Below, piece after piece: positions 7,331-15,792 of a stretch of 36,563 nt of DNA (position 1 is the stretch's first letter; each line of letters begins with the position of its first letter). The stretch comes from Verrucomicrobiales bacterium. Lineage in GTDB: Bacteria; Verrucomicrobiota; Verrucomicrobiia; Limisphaerales; CAIMTB01. The position numbers and the translations under genes were made by a program. The stretch lies in NCBI GenBank assembly GCA_016795425.1, contig JAEUHG010000181.1:1-36563 (forward strand). The letters are read 5' to 3'. The notes under the pieces were generated by a model. That model had not been told where the DNA came from. It made no database searches and saw nothing but the letters and a program-made list of their open reading frames with translations.

Positions 7331-8050
7331 CTAGGCTCTCGTTCTCCCGGGACCCGGGGAGATCGCCAGACGAGCATCGCAAAGGCTCCCCAAATCCACC
7401 TCGTTCAATGACCGCACGGTCCAGTCGGCATGATGCGCCAGCAGATCTTCGTAGGAGACACCCCCTGTCGCGACCGCAAGGCATCGCGCACCGATCGCCC
7501 GTGCGCACCGGATATCCAGCGGCGTATCGCCAATGACCAGGATTTCCTCGCCCGAGATGGAACGTCGCAACCTCTCGATCGCCCGGTCCCGGGCAATCGC
7601 GGCGATCACATCCCGATCCTCGTGGTCATCGGCAAAGGCGCCCACCTCGAACGGATCCCAGAGTCGGTAATGACGCAGCTTGATCTCGGCCCCCAGGCGA
7701 ATGTTCCCGGTGAGCAACCCGACCAACGGACCGTCAGGTAACCGTCTCAATGTTTCGATGGACTCGAGCACTCCCGGCAGAACGCGGCCCGGAAGCTGGT
7801 GAAGAAAGTGATCGAGCCAAAAAACGTAGTCATCGAGGAATCGATCAAAATTGGCACGATCCACCCGAATCTCGTGAGCCAGAAAGAACTCGCGGATAAT
7901 GGAAAGATCCGTCCGCCCGGCAAAGTTGAGATGGGCCGTTCCATTCGAAATGCCAAAGGTCGATCGAGCCACGGCAGCAAAGGCCCGAACCCCCGCCCCA
8001 CCCGACGCGATCAGGGTGCCATCGATGTCGTATAGGACGAGGCGGATCAT
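7331..8050 (-). CDS. HAD-family phosphatase (phosphoglycolate phosphatase-like)
   Basis: 239 aa, HAD superfamily with an alpha-helical cap. Motif I is VLYDIDGTL (D8 nucleophile, D10 acid/base), motif II is LLTGN near 115, and motif IV is ILVIGDTPLDIRCA near 170, which binds Mg. The cap lies between about 18 and 85. Such enzymes hydrolyse small phosphomonoesters such as phosphoglycolate or sugar phosphates; the substrate cannot be read from the motifs. Its start overlaps the stop of the upstream CNNM gene by four bases, so it is the last gene of the dus-CNNM operon. A metabolic link with the membrane proteins is not obvious. Confidence 0.85.
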   Translation of the reverse strand: MIRLVLYDIDGTLIASGGAGVRAFAAVARSTFGISNGTAHLNFAGRTDLSIIREFFLAHEIRVDRANFDRFLDDYVFWLDHFLHQLPGRVLPGVLESIETLRRLPDGPLVGLLTGNIRLGAEIKLRHYRLWDPFEVGAFADDHEDRDVIAAIARDRAIERLRRSISGEEILVIGDTPLDIRCARAIGARCLAVATGGVSYEDLLAHHADWTVRSLNEVDLGSLCDARLAISPGPGRTRA

Positions 8051-9393
8051 GGGTGAGGATCAGGCGGCGGCGACGCGGGAGAGGTTCGCAGGAGTCGAAG
8101 TCGCGAGACTCGGGCGCCACGCGTCTCCTCGACACGCAGCACGAACGCGCCGATGGGAACGACGTCGCCTTCCTTGGGAAATCCTCCCAAACGTTGGGTC
8201 AACCAACCGCTGACTGAACTGACCCCAGGTTGATGCAGGGGCTCTCCCACCAACTGCGCAAGGTCGTGCAACGGGAGATTGCCGGCGATTTCCCAAGTCG
8301 TGTCGTCGAGTTTGCATTGCAGCGGCCGTTCCTGGTCGAACTCGTCCTGAATCTGGCCCACGAGTTCCTCGAGAATGTTTTCCAAGGTCAACAAACCCAC
8401 CGTCCCGCCATATTCATCGACAACCACCGCCAGATGCAGGCGCCGCTCCAGGAGGAATTGCAGAACACGTTCCAACCGGGCCATCTCAGGAACGTAGATC
8501 AATGGACTGGCAAACGCCTTCAAGTCTCCTGCCGTCTTGGCCCGCTCACGTTGGGCATAGAGATCCTTGATGTGCACCACACCAAGTGTGCGATCCAGAT
8601 TCCCTCCCTCGCACAACGGAAACCGGGAATACCGCGTCTCCTCCGCCAGCTTGACGCATTGCTCAATGGGCGTCTCCGTGTCAAAGGCGACAATCTCCGG
8701 CCGTGGCTGCAGGACCTCGCGGACCTGTCGTCGCCGCAGATCGAGGGCATTGAGAACAATGTCGCGACCGAGAATGGAACCACCGCCATGACGCTGAGAG
8801 GTGGCAATCATCAGGCGCAGCTCCTCGTCCGAATGCGTTGGTTCCGACTCCGACGGCGCCCCAATGCCTATCCGTGTCAGAAACCATTGGGCCGTTCCAT
8901 TCAGCAACCAGATGAAGGGGAAGAAGGTCCAATAAACGATCCAGAGCGGATGCGCGACCGCGAGCGAAACGGGCACTGTGCGCCGGAGAGCAATCGATTT
9001 GGGGGCCAGCTCGCCGATGGCGATGAGAATGAAGGCGTTCACGCAGAACCCGACGACAAAGGCCACCGTCCGCCGCACCTCCACCGACGCCACGCCCATG
9101 GCGGCAAAGAGCGGTTCCAGCAACTCGCTGAACAACGGCTCCACCAATGCGCCCATGCCCAACCCGCACAACGTGATGCCCAGCTGCGACGTACTGAGAT
9201 AGGCGTCAATGTGCCGGATAATATGACGGGCGAGCGCGGCCCGGCGGCTACCACGGTCGGCCAAGGGCTGGAGCTGAGTGTCGCGAACCCGAACCAACGC
9301 GAACTCGGCCGCCACAAAGAACGCGTTCAAAGCCACGATCAATACCGCAGCACATCCCTTTCCGATCAACAGGCCTGCTTCATGCCAGTTCAT
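8047..9393 (-). CDS. CNNM/CBS/CorC-HlyC membrane protein (hemolysin-like)
   Basis: 448 aa with the full domain order of the family: an N-terminal DUF21/CNNM membrane domain (about 1-190, with ALNAFFVAAEFALVRVRD and FILIAIGELAPKSIALR), a tandem CBS pair (about 210-335, with VHIKDLYAQ and AVVVDEYGGTVGLLTLENILEEL), and a C-terminal CorC_HlyC domain (about 345-430, with WEIAGNLPLHDLAQLVG and GWLTQRLGGFPKEGD). Family members are Mg-related transporters or Mg/Co efflux proteins; older annotations call them hemolysins. The upstream gene's stop shares one base with this start, and GGAGGT lies nine bases before the ATG, so translation is probably coupled. It is one of three tandem paralogues with different domain sets. 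Confidence 0.9.
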   Translation of the reverse strand: MNWHEAGLLIGKGCAAVLIVALNAFFVAAEFALVRVRDTQLQPLADRGSRRAALARHIIRHIDAYLSTSQLGITLCGLGMGALVEPLFSELLEPLFAAMGVASVEVRRTVAFVVGFCVNAFILIAIGELAPKSIALRRTVPVSLAVAHPLWIVYWTFFPFIWLLNGTAQWFLTRIGIGAPSESEPTHSDEELRLMIATSQRHGGGSILGRDIVLNALDLRRRQVREVLQPRPEIVAFDTETPIEQCVKLAEETRYSRFPLCEGGNLDRTLGVVHIKDLYAQRERAKTAGDLKAFASPLIYVPEMARLERVLQFLLERRLHLAVVVDEYGGTVGLLTLENILEELVGQIQDEFDQERPLQCKLDDTTWEIAGNLPLHDLAQLVGEPLHQPGVSSVSGWLTQRLGGFPKEGDVVPIGAFVLRVEETRGARVSRLRLLRTSPASPPPDPHP

Positions 9394-10376
9394 CAGACCC
9401 TCACCTCCCCGAACATCGTGCGAAGCACGTCGTTCAAGGTGATGACACCGACTTCCCTTTTCTGCGCATTCAGCACTACCGCCAGCCGTTGTCGGCCTCG
9501 TTGCAGTTGCCGCACCACATCCTCCAACCGCGTCGTCTCCTCGACGAAGACCGCCGGCTGAACCAAGGTCTCGAGTGTCCGCCCCGTCTCCGGTTCACCG
9601 TCGAAGAGAAGGCCACTCACCGATACCACGCCCAGGATGCGGCGTCCCCGCCCGATATCCTTCCACAGGGGCACATAAGAGACTCGGCGTTCCCGCACGG
9701 TGGCAAGAAGATCGCCAACGGAGCCCGAGGCTTCCAGCGTGACCGCCCGTTCGATGGGGGTCATGACATCGCGCACGCGAAGGTTCTGCAGGTCCAGGAT
9801 CCGATTGATCATCACCATTTCCTCGCGGGAAAGCGAGGCGCTGGATTCCTCGATCACCTGGCGAAGTTCGGCCCGGCTGCCGAACACCCTTCCCGTGAAG
9901 GCCTGCCCACCTGTAAGACGAAGGAGGCGGCGGGAAACCCATTCCGTCGTGCCCACCATCGGCGAAAGCGCGGCCCGTAACACGCGGAACGGCCCCACCG
10001 CCAGCAGACAGAGCCGGTTCGGGAATCTCCGAAAAAGAAGCTTCGGCAGCAGGTCTGCAAATACAAACAGGACCAGCAACAAAGCAAGAACGGCCGCCGC
10101 GAACGCGCCGGAAAACCCCAGCCACCGCCCCAGTCCCAGCGTACCAATCGCCACGACCACCACCGCCGCAAGCGTGTTGCCCACCAGGATGGTCCACAGG
10201 AAGCTCTCCGGATAATCGAGGAAGTGCTGGAGCTGGGCGGCCCGACGATCCCCCTGCCTCGCCAACCGGCGAATGCGAAACCGGCTGAGCGCAAAGACAC
10301 CGGCTTCGATCCCGGAGAGCAGAAAAGCCACGCCCAGCGCGAGAAACATGAGGGCGATGAGCAAACTCTCCGTCAT
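9393..10376 (-). CDS. CNNM/CBS membrane protein without CorC domain
   Basis: 327 aa. Hydrophobic N-terminal CNNM domain (MTESLLIALMFLALGVAFLLSG is the first membrane helix; LSGIEAGVFALSRFRIRRLA is the family motif), then a CBS pair from about 190 (NLRVRDVMTPIERAVTLEA, then RQRLAVVLNAQKREVGVITLNDVLRTM). It stops after the second CBS unit, so it lacks the C-terminal CorC_HlyC domain of its neighbour. The family is linked to Mg or other divalent cation transport, with CBS domains sensing ATP/Mg. It overlaps the upstream gene by four bases (ATGA) and the downstream one by one base. The complementary domain content suggests that the tandem paralogues may pair, which is inference. Confidence 0.88.
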   Translation of the reverse strand: MTESLLIALMFLALGVAFLLSGIEAGVFALSRFRIRRLARQGDRRAAQLQHFLDYPESFLWTILVGNTLAAVVVVAIGTLGLGRWLGFSGAFAAAVLALLLVLFVFADLLPKLLFRRFPNRLCLLAVGPFRVLRAALSPMVGTTEWVSRRLLRLTGGQAFTGRVFGSRAELRQVIEESSASLSREEMVMINRILDLQNLRVRDVMTPIERAVTLEASGSVGDLLATVRERRVSYVPLWKDIGRGRRILGVVSVSGLLFDGEPETGRTLETLVQPAVFVEETTRLEDVVRQLQRGRQRLAVVLNAQKREVGVITLNDVLRTMFGEVRV

Positions 10377-11617
10377 CGGACACCCACCCTTTCGACCAGC
10401 AGCTCGTGGACATGTCGCTCATCCACCACGTGCGCGGTCAAGCGGAGGCCGTGGACAATCACGCTCTCCCCCTTGGCCGGGACAATATCCACCTGCGACA
10501 TAAGCAAACCGCCCAGGGTCTCGATTTCCACCACCTCGGGCAGCGCCGGGTGTTCGCGCCGAAAATCCTCCAGCCGCATCGAACCGCTGACGCGCCAGCG
10601 ACCGATGCCCAGGCGTTCGAACACGAAACCGCGCACGGCACCATCCGCAACCATTTCCCCTAGTACCTCACCGAGAATGTCCTCCATTCGAACGACACCC
10701 GCCACGGTTCCAAATTCATCGAGGGCAATGGCGAGGCTTCGCTTCTGACGCTGCAAGGCCTGAAAGAGCTGGAGCAAATTCATGGTCTCCGGCACGAACG
10801 ACGGGAACTCAATGGCATCGTCGAGCTGGTGATGCGGATCCAGCAGGAACTGCTGGACATTGATTACCCCCACAATCGTGTCGGGGGTCTCGTCGTAGAG
10901 AGGCAGGCGTCGATGACGGAATCGTCGCGCCGCGAGCACCATCTCTTCCGTCGACAGATCATCGGCGACCGCCGCCATCGTCGCTCGCGGGCGCATCACA
11001 TCGCGAGCGCGTTTGCGATCGAGGGTGATCAATTCGGCTATGATTTCCTTTTCCGACCGACCCAGCGCACCCTGCTGAACCGCCATCTCCAGAAGTTCAC
11101 GATACTCCTCGTCGGTAATCGGGGGTGGTTTGGCGGATGCGGGAATGAACCACCCGAGAACCATCTCAACTCCACGCTGCGCCACCCGACGCACCGGGCG
11201 GGTGAGCCATTGGATGAGTTCGACCCCCGGCGCCACCCGGATCGCCCAACGTTCCGGCGCACGAACCGCCAGGGTCTTGGGAAGCAGCTCGCTGAGAATG
11301 AGCACCCCGAGGAAAACCACCAGCAACGTCCATCCCAGACTCCAATCTCGGGTTTGGGCGAACACGAGGCTGAAGACCACCACCATTCCATTGGCCAGCG
11401 TGTTGCCCGCGGATAACGCCGATAGAACCTCCTCCGGCCGTTCCAGGAGCCGGGCGGCGCGAGCACCCCCCACACCGGATTGTTCGAGTTTTCGAATCTG
11501 CCACCGGCCAAGTGAGAAGAGAGCCGTCTCCGACAAGGCGCACAGGAAGCCGAGAGTCGCCAAAGCGACCAGCAGCGTCATGGCGATCGGAGCCGGTATA
11601 TCCATCGGCACAATCAT
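10373..11617 (-). CDS. CNNM/CBS/CorC-HlyC membrane protein
   Basis: 414 aa from the ATG at 11617. CNNM membrane domain first (IAMTLLVALATLGFLCALSE, then ETALFSLGRWQIRKLEQSG, and VLILSELLPKTLAVRAPERW), then a linker with EEYRELLEMAVQQGALGRSE, a CBS pair (RARDVMRPRATMAAVAD; LAIALDEFGTVAGVVRMEDILGEVLG) and a CorC_HlyC domain (GRWRVSGSMRLEDF to the end). It is 10 bases after the dus stop. An ATG four codons later (11605) is an alternative; longer starts would run into dus. Function as for the family: divalent cation (Mg) transport or efflux. It differs from the third paralogue in linker and CBS sequence, so this is old divergence, not a recent duplication. Confidence 0.9.
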   Translation of the reverse strand: MIVPMDIPAPIAMTLLVALATLGFLCALSETALFSLGRWQIRKLEQSGVGGARAARLLERPEEVLSALSAGNTLANGMVVVFSLVFAQTRDWSLGWTLLVVFLGVLILSELLPKTLAVRAPERWAIRVAPGVELIQWLTRPVRRVAQRGVEMVLGWFIPASAKPPPITDEEYRELLEMAVQQGALGRSEKEIIAELITLDRKRARDVMRPRATMAAVADDLSTEEMVLAARRFRHRRLPLYDETPDTIVGVINVQQFLLDPHHQLDDAIEFPSFVPETMNLLQLFQALQRQKRSLAIALDEFGTVAGVVRMEDILGEVLGEMVADGAVRGFVFERLGIGRWRVSGSMRLEDFRREHPALPEVVEIETLGGLLMSQVDIVPAKGESVIVHGLRLTAHVVDERHVHELLVERVGVR

Positions 11618-11627
11618 GCCGCGACTG

Positions 11628-12752
11628 TCAGTTCGCAGAAAGGCAAACCCGTTCCGCCCCAGGTGCCTCCATCGCACCTTCCTGCCTTGGCACCAGGGCC
11701 ATCGGCCGGTCGTGATCCAACCAGGCACCGCAGACTCGGAACAATTCGTCCTCGGTCATCACCCGGCGCATGGCATGGAGAAAACCAGCGGCGTCCTCCA
11801 TGCCTTCACCCAGGAAGTTCAGGTATTTCTTCAGCTTCTGAACCTGCTTCGGCGGATTCAGTCCCTGGGGCGACGTTTGCTCCCACAGGTCCCGCACATA
11901 CCCGAGAACCGTCCGCCCCGTGGGCAGCACGGGCTCCTCCCCACGTCCCCGAGCCCGAATCTGTGCGAAGATCCACGGATTCCGAATCGCTCCGCGGCCA
12001 ATCATCACCCCTCGCGCACCGGTTTGTTCCAGCATCCGGCGAGCCCCTTCGGGTGAATCCACTCCGCCATTGGCCAGGACCGGACACCGCAGCGCACGAA
12101 CCGCGGTCGCGATCGGTTCCAGGTGGACCTGCGCACGGTACATCTCCGTCACGGTTCGACCATGGACCGTTACCAAATCGGGTGAATGCTTGGCGAACAA
12201 GGGAAGCAACTGTTCGAGGGTTCGCGGATCATCAAAACCGATGCGGGTCTTGATGGTGAATCGAATCGAGACGGCGTCGCGAAGCGCCCCCAGGATCGAA
12301 TCAATGAGTGCCGGCTGTCGCAGCAATCCTCCCCCAGCGCACTTCCGGTAAACGATCGGGGCCGGACATCCCAGGTTAAGGTCGATGGCCGCCACCGGAT
12401 ATCGCTGAAGCTCGCGGGCCGCCCGCGCCAGCGCGTGAGGGTCGTTCCCTATCAGCTGCGCGATGATGGGTTGCCCGGTAGGGTTTTCGGTGATCGATCG
12501 CAGGGTATATCGCTCCAGTTGTGCGGACGCGTGGACCCGGAAATACTCGGTGAAATAGAGGTCGGCCCCGCCTCGCCGGGCGATCATGCGCAGGAACGGG
12601 AGATCGGTGACGTCCTGCATCGGGGCCAAGGCCAGGACCCGGGTTGCCGAATCCCGGAAGAGCGCATCAAACGCGGCGACCGCACCCGAGGGCTGGATCG
12701 CGGGTTCCGCATCGGGAGCGGCGGGACAGGGTGCGAAAGTGGGTTGAATCAT
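11628..12752 (-). CDS. dus: tRNA-dihydrouridine synthase
   Basis: 374 aa from the ATG at 12752. Dus enzymes use FMN and NADPH to reduce uridine to dihydrouridine in the D-loop of tRNA. Visible are the TIM-barrel start VLALAPMQDVTDLPFLRMIARRG, the catalytic-Cys motif IDLNLGCPAP, the RKCAGGGLL segment, the tRNA/FMN-binding IKTRIGFDD and VTVHGRT, and the phosphate-binding ends VLANGGVDS and GVMIGRGAIRNPWIF, followed by the helical C-terminal domain. It is on the minus strand, divergent from der (114 bp between), and heads the CNNM operon. An in-frame extension upstream to 13439 only mirrors der and was discarded. The subfamily (A, B or C) was not decided. Confidence 0.93.
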   Translation of the reverse strand: MIQPTFAPCPAAPDAEPAIQPSGAVAAFDALFRDSATRVLALAPMQDVTDLPFLRMIARRGGADLYFTEYFRVHASAQLERYTLRSITENPTGQPIIAQLIGNDPHALARAARELQRYPVAAIDLNLGCPAPIVYRKCAGGGLLRQPALIDSILGALRDAVSIRFTIKTRIGFDDPRTLEQLLPLFAKHSPDLVTVHGRTVTEMYRAQVHLEPIATAVRALRCPVLANGGVDSPEGARRMLEQTGARGVMIGRGAIRNPWIFAQIRARGRGEEPVLPTGRTVLGYVRDLWEQTSPQGLNPPKQVQKLKKYLNFLGEGMEDAAGFLHAMRRVMTEDELFRVCGAWLDHDRPMALVPRQEGAMEAPGAERVCLSAN

Positions 12753-12866
12753 CCGGACTAGCCGCCCTGGAGGCAAACGGCGTGCCGAAATTATAGGCAA
12801 AAAGACGCCGACGCGAAGCTCGAGTTCCTCCTTCATCCAACGCCCTCCCTGCGCCATGATGACCGC

Positions 12867-14471
12867 GTGCCAGGTGTCCTCGCCATCGTCGGTCGACCGA
12901 ATGTCGGAAAATCCGCCCTCTTCAACCGGATTGCAGGGCGCCGCATTGCCATCGTTCATGACCAACCCGGCGTAACCCGGGACCGCATTATGGCGGAGGC
13001 CGAGTGGCGCGGCATGCCGCTCACTTTGATCGACACCGGCGGCATCGGACTTCGACGTGGCGAGAAAGCCACGGACGTCATTACCGAGGCCGCGCTCACG
13101 CAGGTGGAGTTGGCGATCGAGTCCGCGCACGCGATCATCTTCGTGGTCAACGTTCAAGAGGGTCTGGTGCCACTTGACGAAGAGGTCGCCGCCCGCCTGC
13201 GCGCGGCGGGCAAGCCAGTGTTCCTGGCGGTCAATAAATCCGACAACGAACGCCAAGCCACAGGCTCGGTCGATTTCTCCCGCCTTGGCTTCGATAACAT
13301 CTTCCCAGTCAGCGCCATTCATGGACGGGGCGTGGAAGCCCTGATGAACGCGGCGGTGGCCACCTTGCCGGTCTCGGCAGCGCGGCCGGGGGACCCGACC
13401 CCCGCCAACCCAGAGAACGCCGAGGAGGAACCCGATCACGAATCAGTGTCCATTCCCCCCTCTGACTCCCTTGCCGGCCGTCCCCTAAGACTGGCGATCG
13501 TCGGACGACCCAACGTGGGCAAGTCCTCCCTGATCAATGCCATCACTCAGTCCAACCGCGTCGTTGTCAGCGCCATACCCGGTACCACCAGGGATGCCGT
13601 CGATGTACCTTTTGAGGTAGAGACCGACGGCCGTCGCGAACAGTACCTCCTGGTCGACACGGCCGGTGTCCGCAAACGCCGCCGCGTCGACACGTCCGTC
13701 GAGTTCTTCAGCGTCAAGCGCACCGAGGAGGCCATCAGCCGCAGCGACATCGTGATCCTCGTGATTGACGCCGGCGAAGGCATTCTGGAACAGGACAAGA
13801 AAATCGGCGCCTTGATCACCGAAGCCCGGCGCGCCTGCATCGTTGTGGTCAACAAATGGGATCTCGTCGCTGACAAGGTTCAGGAAGCCCGGGAAGAAGA
13901 GATTCGGCGGCGCGAAGCGCGGGAGCGGAAGTCCAGGGACTCGGAAAAGCGGATGACCACGTTGGGCGAGTTTGGAGGTTGGGTTCAGGAGAAATTATTC
14001 TTCCTCGATTATGCCCCGGTCATTTTCACCTCCGCCAAATCCGGTTTTCACCTCGACCGACTGCTGGAATCCGTCCGTTACGTGGCCTCGCAACTCCGGC
14101 AGGTGATTCCGACGGCGGTGTTGAATCGAACCCTCCACGACGCGGTCACCCGCAAACAGCCGGTGAGTCAGCGTGGGGAGTTATTGCGGTTCTACTATGC
14201 GACCCAAACCGGCCAGGCACCGCCACGTTTTCTGCTCTTCCTGAACCGGGACGACCTCTTCAACCGCGCCTACGAGAAGTACTTGTCGGAATGCCTGAGG
14301 ACCGCTTTCGGCTACGAGGGGTGCCCCATTGTGCTCATTCCGAAGGCGCGGCCAAAAACCATCGAATCGGTTCGGAAACCCAAGCCCACAGGCAGGAGTT
14401 CCCGGCCACTACGGCGCTCCGCGCCTCCGTCCCGTCGTTCCCCCGACAAGAGCCGTCGCCCGCGACGGTGA
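12867..14471 (+). CDS. der: Ribosome-assembly GTPase Der (EngA)
   Basis: 534 aa. Der has two tandem GTPase domains and a C-terminal KH-like domain, and works in 50S ribosome maturation. G domain 1: GRPNVGKSALFNRI (G1), DTGGI (G3), NKSD (G4). G domain 2, from about 205: GRPNVGKSSLINAI, DTAGV, NKWD. The KH-like part (about 385-490) ends near VLIPKARPK; then follows a 40-residue very basic Arg/Pro/Ser tail that is longer than in most homologues. The start is GTG at 12867: two ATGs just upstream are in another frame, and the encoded MPGVLAIVGRPNVGKS matches the family start. An insert of about 30 acidic residues links the two G domains, and a charged insert (EEIRRREARERKSRD) lies in the second. 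Confidence 0.96.
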   Translation: MPGVLAIVGRPNVGKSALFNRIAGRRIAIVHDQPGVTRDRIMAEAEWRGMPLTLIDTGGIGLRRGEKATDVITEAALTQVELAIESAHAIIFVVNVQEGLVPLDEEVAARLRAAGKPVFLAVNKSDNERQATGSVDFSRLGFDNIFPVSAIHGRGVEALMNAAVATLPVSAARPGDPTPANPENAEEEPDHESVSIPPSDSLAGRPLRLAIVGRPNVGKSSLINAITQSNRVVVSAIPGTTRDAVDVPFEVETDGRREQYLLVDTAGVRKRRRVDTSVEFFSVKRTEEAISRSDIVILVIDAGEGILEQDKKIGALITEARRACIVVVNKWDLVADKVQEAREEEIRRREARERKSRDSEKRMTTLGEFGGWVQEKLFFLDYAPVIFTSAKSGFHLDRLLESVRYVASQLRQVIPTAVLNRTLHDAVTRKQPVSQRGELLRFYYATQTGQAPPRFLLFLNRDDLFNRAYEKYLSECLRTAFGYEGCPIVLIPKARPKTIESVRKPKPTGRSSRPLRRSAPPSRRSPDKSRRPRR

Positions 14472-14491
14472 CGTCCTGTCCGGCACGCCCA

Positions 14492-14905
14492 TTACTGGGA
14501 GGCACCCACGATTTCAAGCCGGTGGACCGGTGATCGAATGCTGTTGGGCACCACCCTGCCAAAGCCGGCGGTCCCATATTCCCACTTGTAGTGGTAGAAG
14601 ACGGTGTTCTGCGCCTCGGAAACGGGCACCTCGGCCTCCCACCGGTCTTTCATCTTCGAAACCCGTTCCATGGGATAGAACTTCTCGTCGATGACCACGA
14701 AGCCTTTGATGGTGTCCGGACGCAGCTCCCTCGACCGCTGGGTACTCGTCCATTCGACCTCAAAATGGTAAAGGCCACTGGGTTCCCGAGGCAGAGCACT
14801 TGGGGTCAGGTTGGTGATCCGGGACGCACAACCGGTGGCCGCCATTAAAACCATGGCGCCAGCCAGCACAGACGCTCCTCGGAGAAACCGATTCAAACCG
14901 TACAT
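14492..14905 (-). CDS. Small lipoprotein of unknown function
   Basis: 137 aa from the ATG at 14905. The N-terminus is a lipoprotein signal: RFLRG, then the hydrophobic ASVLAGAMVLMAATGC with lipobox AATGC. The mature part has mostly beta-type sequence (GLYHFEVEWTSTQRSRELRP, then IKGFVVIDEKFYPMERV, then NTVFYHYKWEYG) which could be an immunoglobulin-like or beta-sandwich domain; I do not recognise a family. An upstream in-frame start (15121) would put 72 non-signal residues in front and overlap deoC-like coding sequence, so it was rejected. It converges on der (20 bp between stops) and diverges from the DeoC-like gene with 83 bp between them. Confidence 0.7.
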   Translation of the reverse strand: MYGLNRFLRGASVLAGAMVLMAATGCASRITNLTPSALPREPSGLYHFEVEWTSTQRSRELRPDTIKGFVVIDEKFYPMERVSKMKDRWEAEVPVSEAQNTVFYHYKWEYGTAGFGRVVPNSIRSPVHRLEIVGASQ

Positions 14906-14988
14906 CGCTCGGAAGCGTGGGATCCGGCCGATTGGGATGTAAAGTTTGAACCTCGACACCTGAGCCCCCTCGCGGTTTTCTGGGGGCC

Positions 14989-15642
14989 ATGTCGGGTGTC
15001 CCCATTCAACGCCGTCTGGAGTGGATTGCCCTCCGTCCAAACCTCTCGCGCACCGAGCTGGAGCATTTGTGCGGGGAAGCCCAACGCTGCGGATGCCTCG
15101 CCGTGTGTGTCGCCGGATCACGCGTCGAACTGGCTTCGTCCCTCCTTGCGGAATCGTCGGTCAAAGTGTCGGCCCTCATAGGCTTTCCCTTCGGTTCCTC
15201 GGATTCCGATGCCAAGCGCTTCGAAGTCGAGGCCGCCGCGGACGCGGGCGCCCAGGAAATGGACGTCGTCATCAATCATGGTTGGTTGAAGGACGGCAAT
15301 CACGCAGCGGTCCTGCGAGAACTCCGGGATATTCGGGAAGCCGCCGAAGAACGCCCGGTGAAGGCGATCATTGAGCTGGGACTTCTTTCCCTGGACGAGG
15401 CGCGCCGTGCCGGACAAATCGCCGTTGAGGCGGAGATTCAGTTTCTAGTCACGGCATCGGGTTGTTCACCGCGTGCCACCACCCTGGAGGAGGTCCGATC
15501 GCTTCGTGAGGCCATCGGATCGGATCTGGGCCTCAAAGTGGTGGGCGGCATCCACGATCTTCCCACCGCCGAAGCCGCCTTGGGGGCGGGAGCCAACCGG
15601 CTCGGCGTGTTCGAATTGGCCCCGTTTGTTGACGCCCCCTGA
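14989..15642 (+). CDS. DeoC-like aldolase lacking the Schiff-base lysine
   Basis: 217 aa, aligned throughout with deoxyribose-phosphate aldolase (DERA, a TIM barrel): VKVSALIGFPFGSSDSDAKRFEVEAA, AQEMDVVINHGWLK (D92), VKAIIELGLL (K125) and LKVVGGIHDLPTAEAAL (K183). DERA forms a Schiff base with the Lys of the motif FIKTSTG; here that site reads QFLVTASGC with Val154 (GTC), which is not one base change from Lys. The N-terminal DxTxL motif is also changed (ALRPNLS). It probably does not do the normal deoxyribose-5-phosphate cleavage; it could be a dead paralogue, a related aldolase, or a protein with a new role. It diverges from the lipoprotein gene, with GGGGG just before the ATG. A symbol is withheld because the catalytic residue is missing. 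Confidence 0.8.
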   Translation: MSGVPIQRRLEWIALRPNLSRTELEHLCGEAQRCGCLAVCVAGSRVELASSLLAESSVKVSALIGFPFGSSDSDAKRFEVEAAADAGAQEMDVVINHGWLKDGNHAAVLRELRDIREAAEERPVKAIIELGLLSLDEARRAGQIAVEAEIQFLVTASGCSPRATTLEEVRSLREAIGSDLGLKVVGGIHDLPTAEAALGAGANRLGVFELAPFVDAP

Positions 15643-15792
15643 CGTCGGGACAGCCAATGCCTTGAACGAAAACTTCAGCGACTATCCCTCACCGCCAACC
15701 TGCCGTTCTAAGCCGGCGAGCGCCAATTCGCTAAGCCCTCGCCCTATCCCTCCGCCGTTTCCCGCCGCCTTACGCGCGATGAAAAAGGCCGG

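Noticed and set aside
8230..9561. 443-codon plus-strand frame over the CNNM gene
   Set aside because: Antisense to a full CNNM/CBS/CorC protein; its translation is Gln/Arg/His-rich with no recognisable domain.
12753..13439. In-frame upstream extension of dus to 603 aa
   Set aside because: The added part is antisense to der and shows no domain; the family start fits the ATG at 12752.
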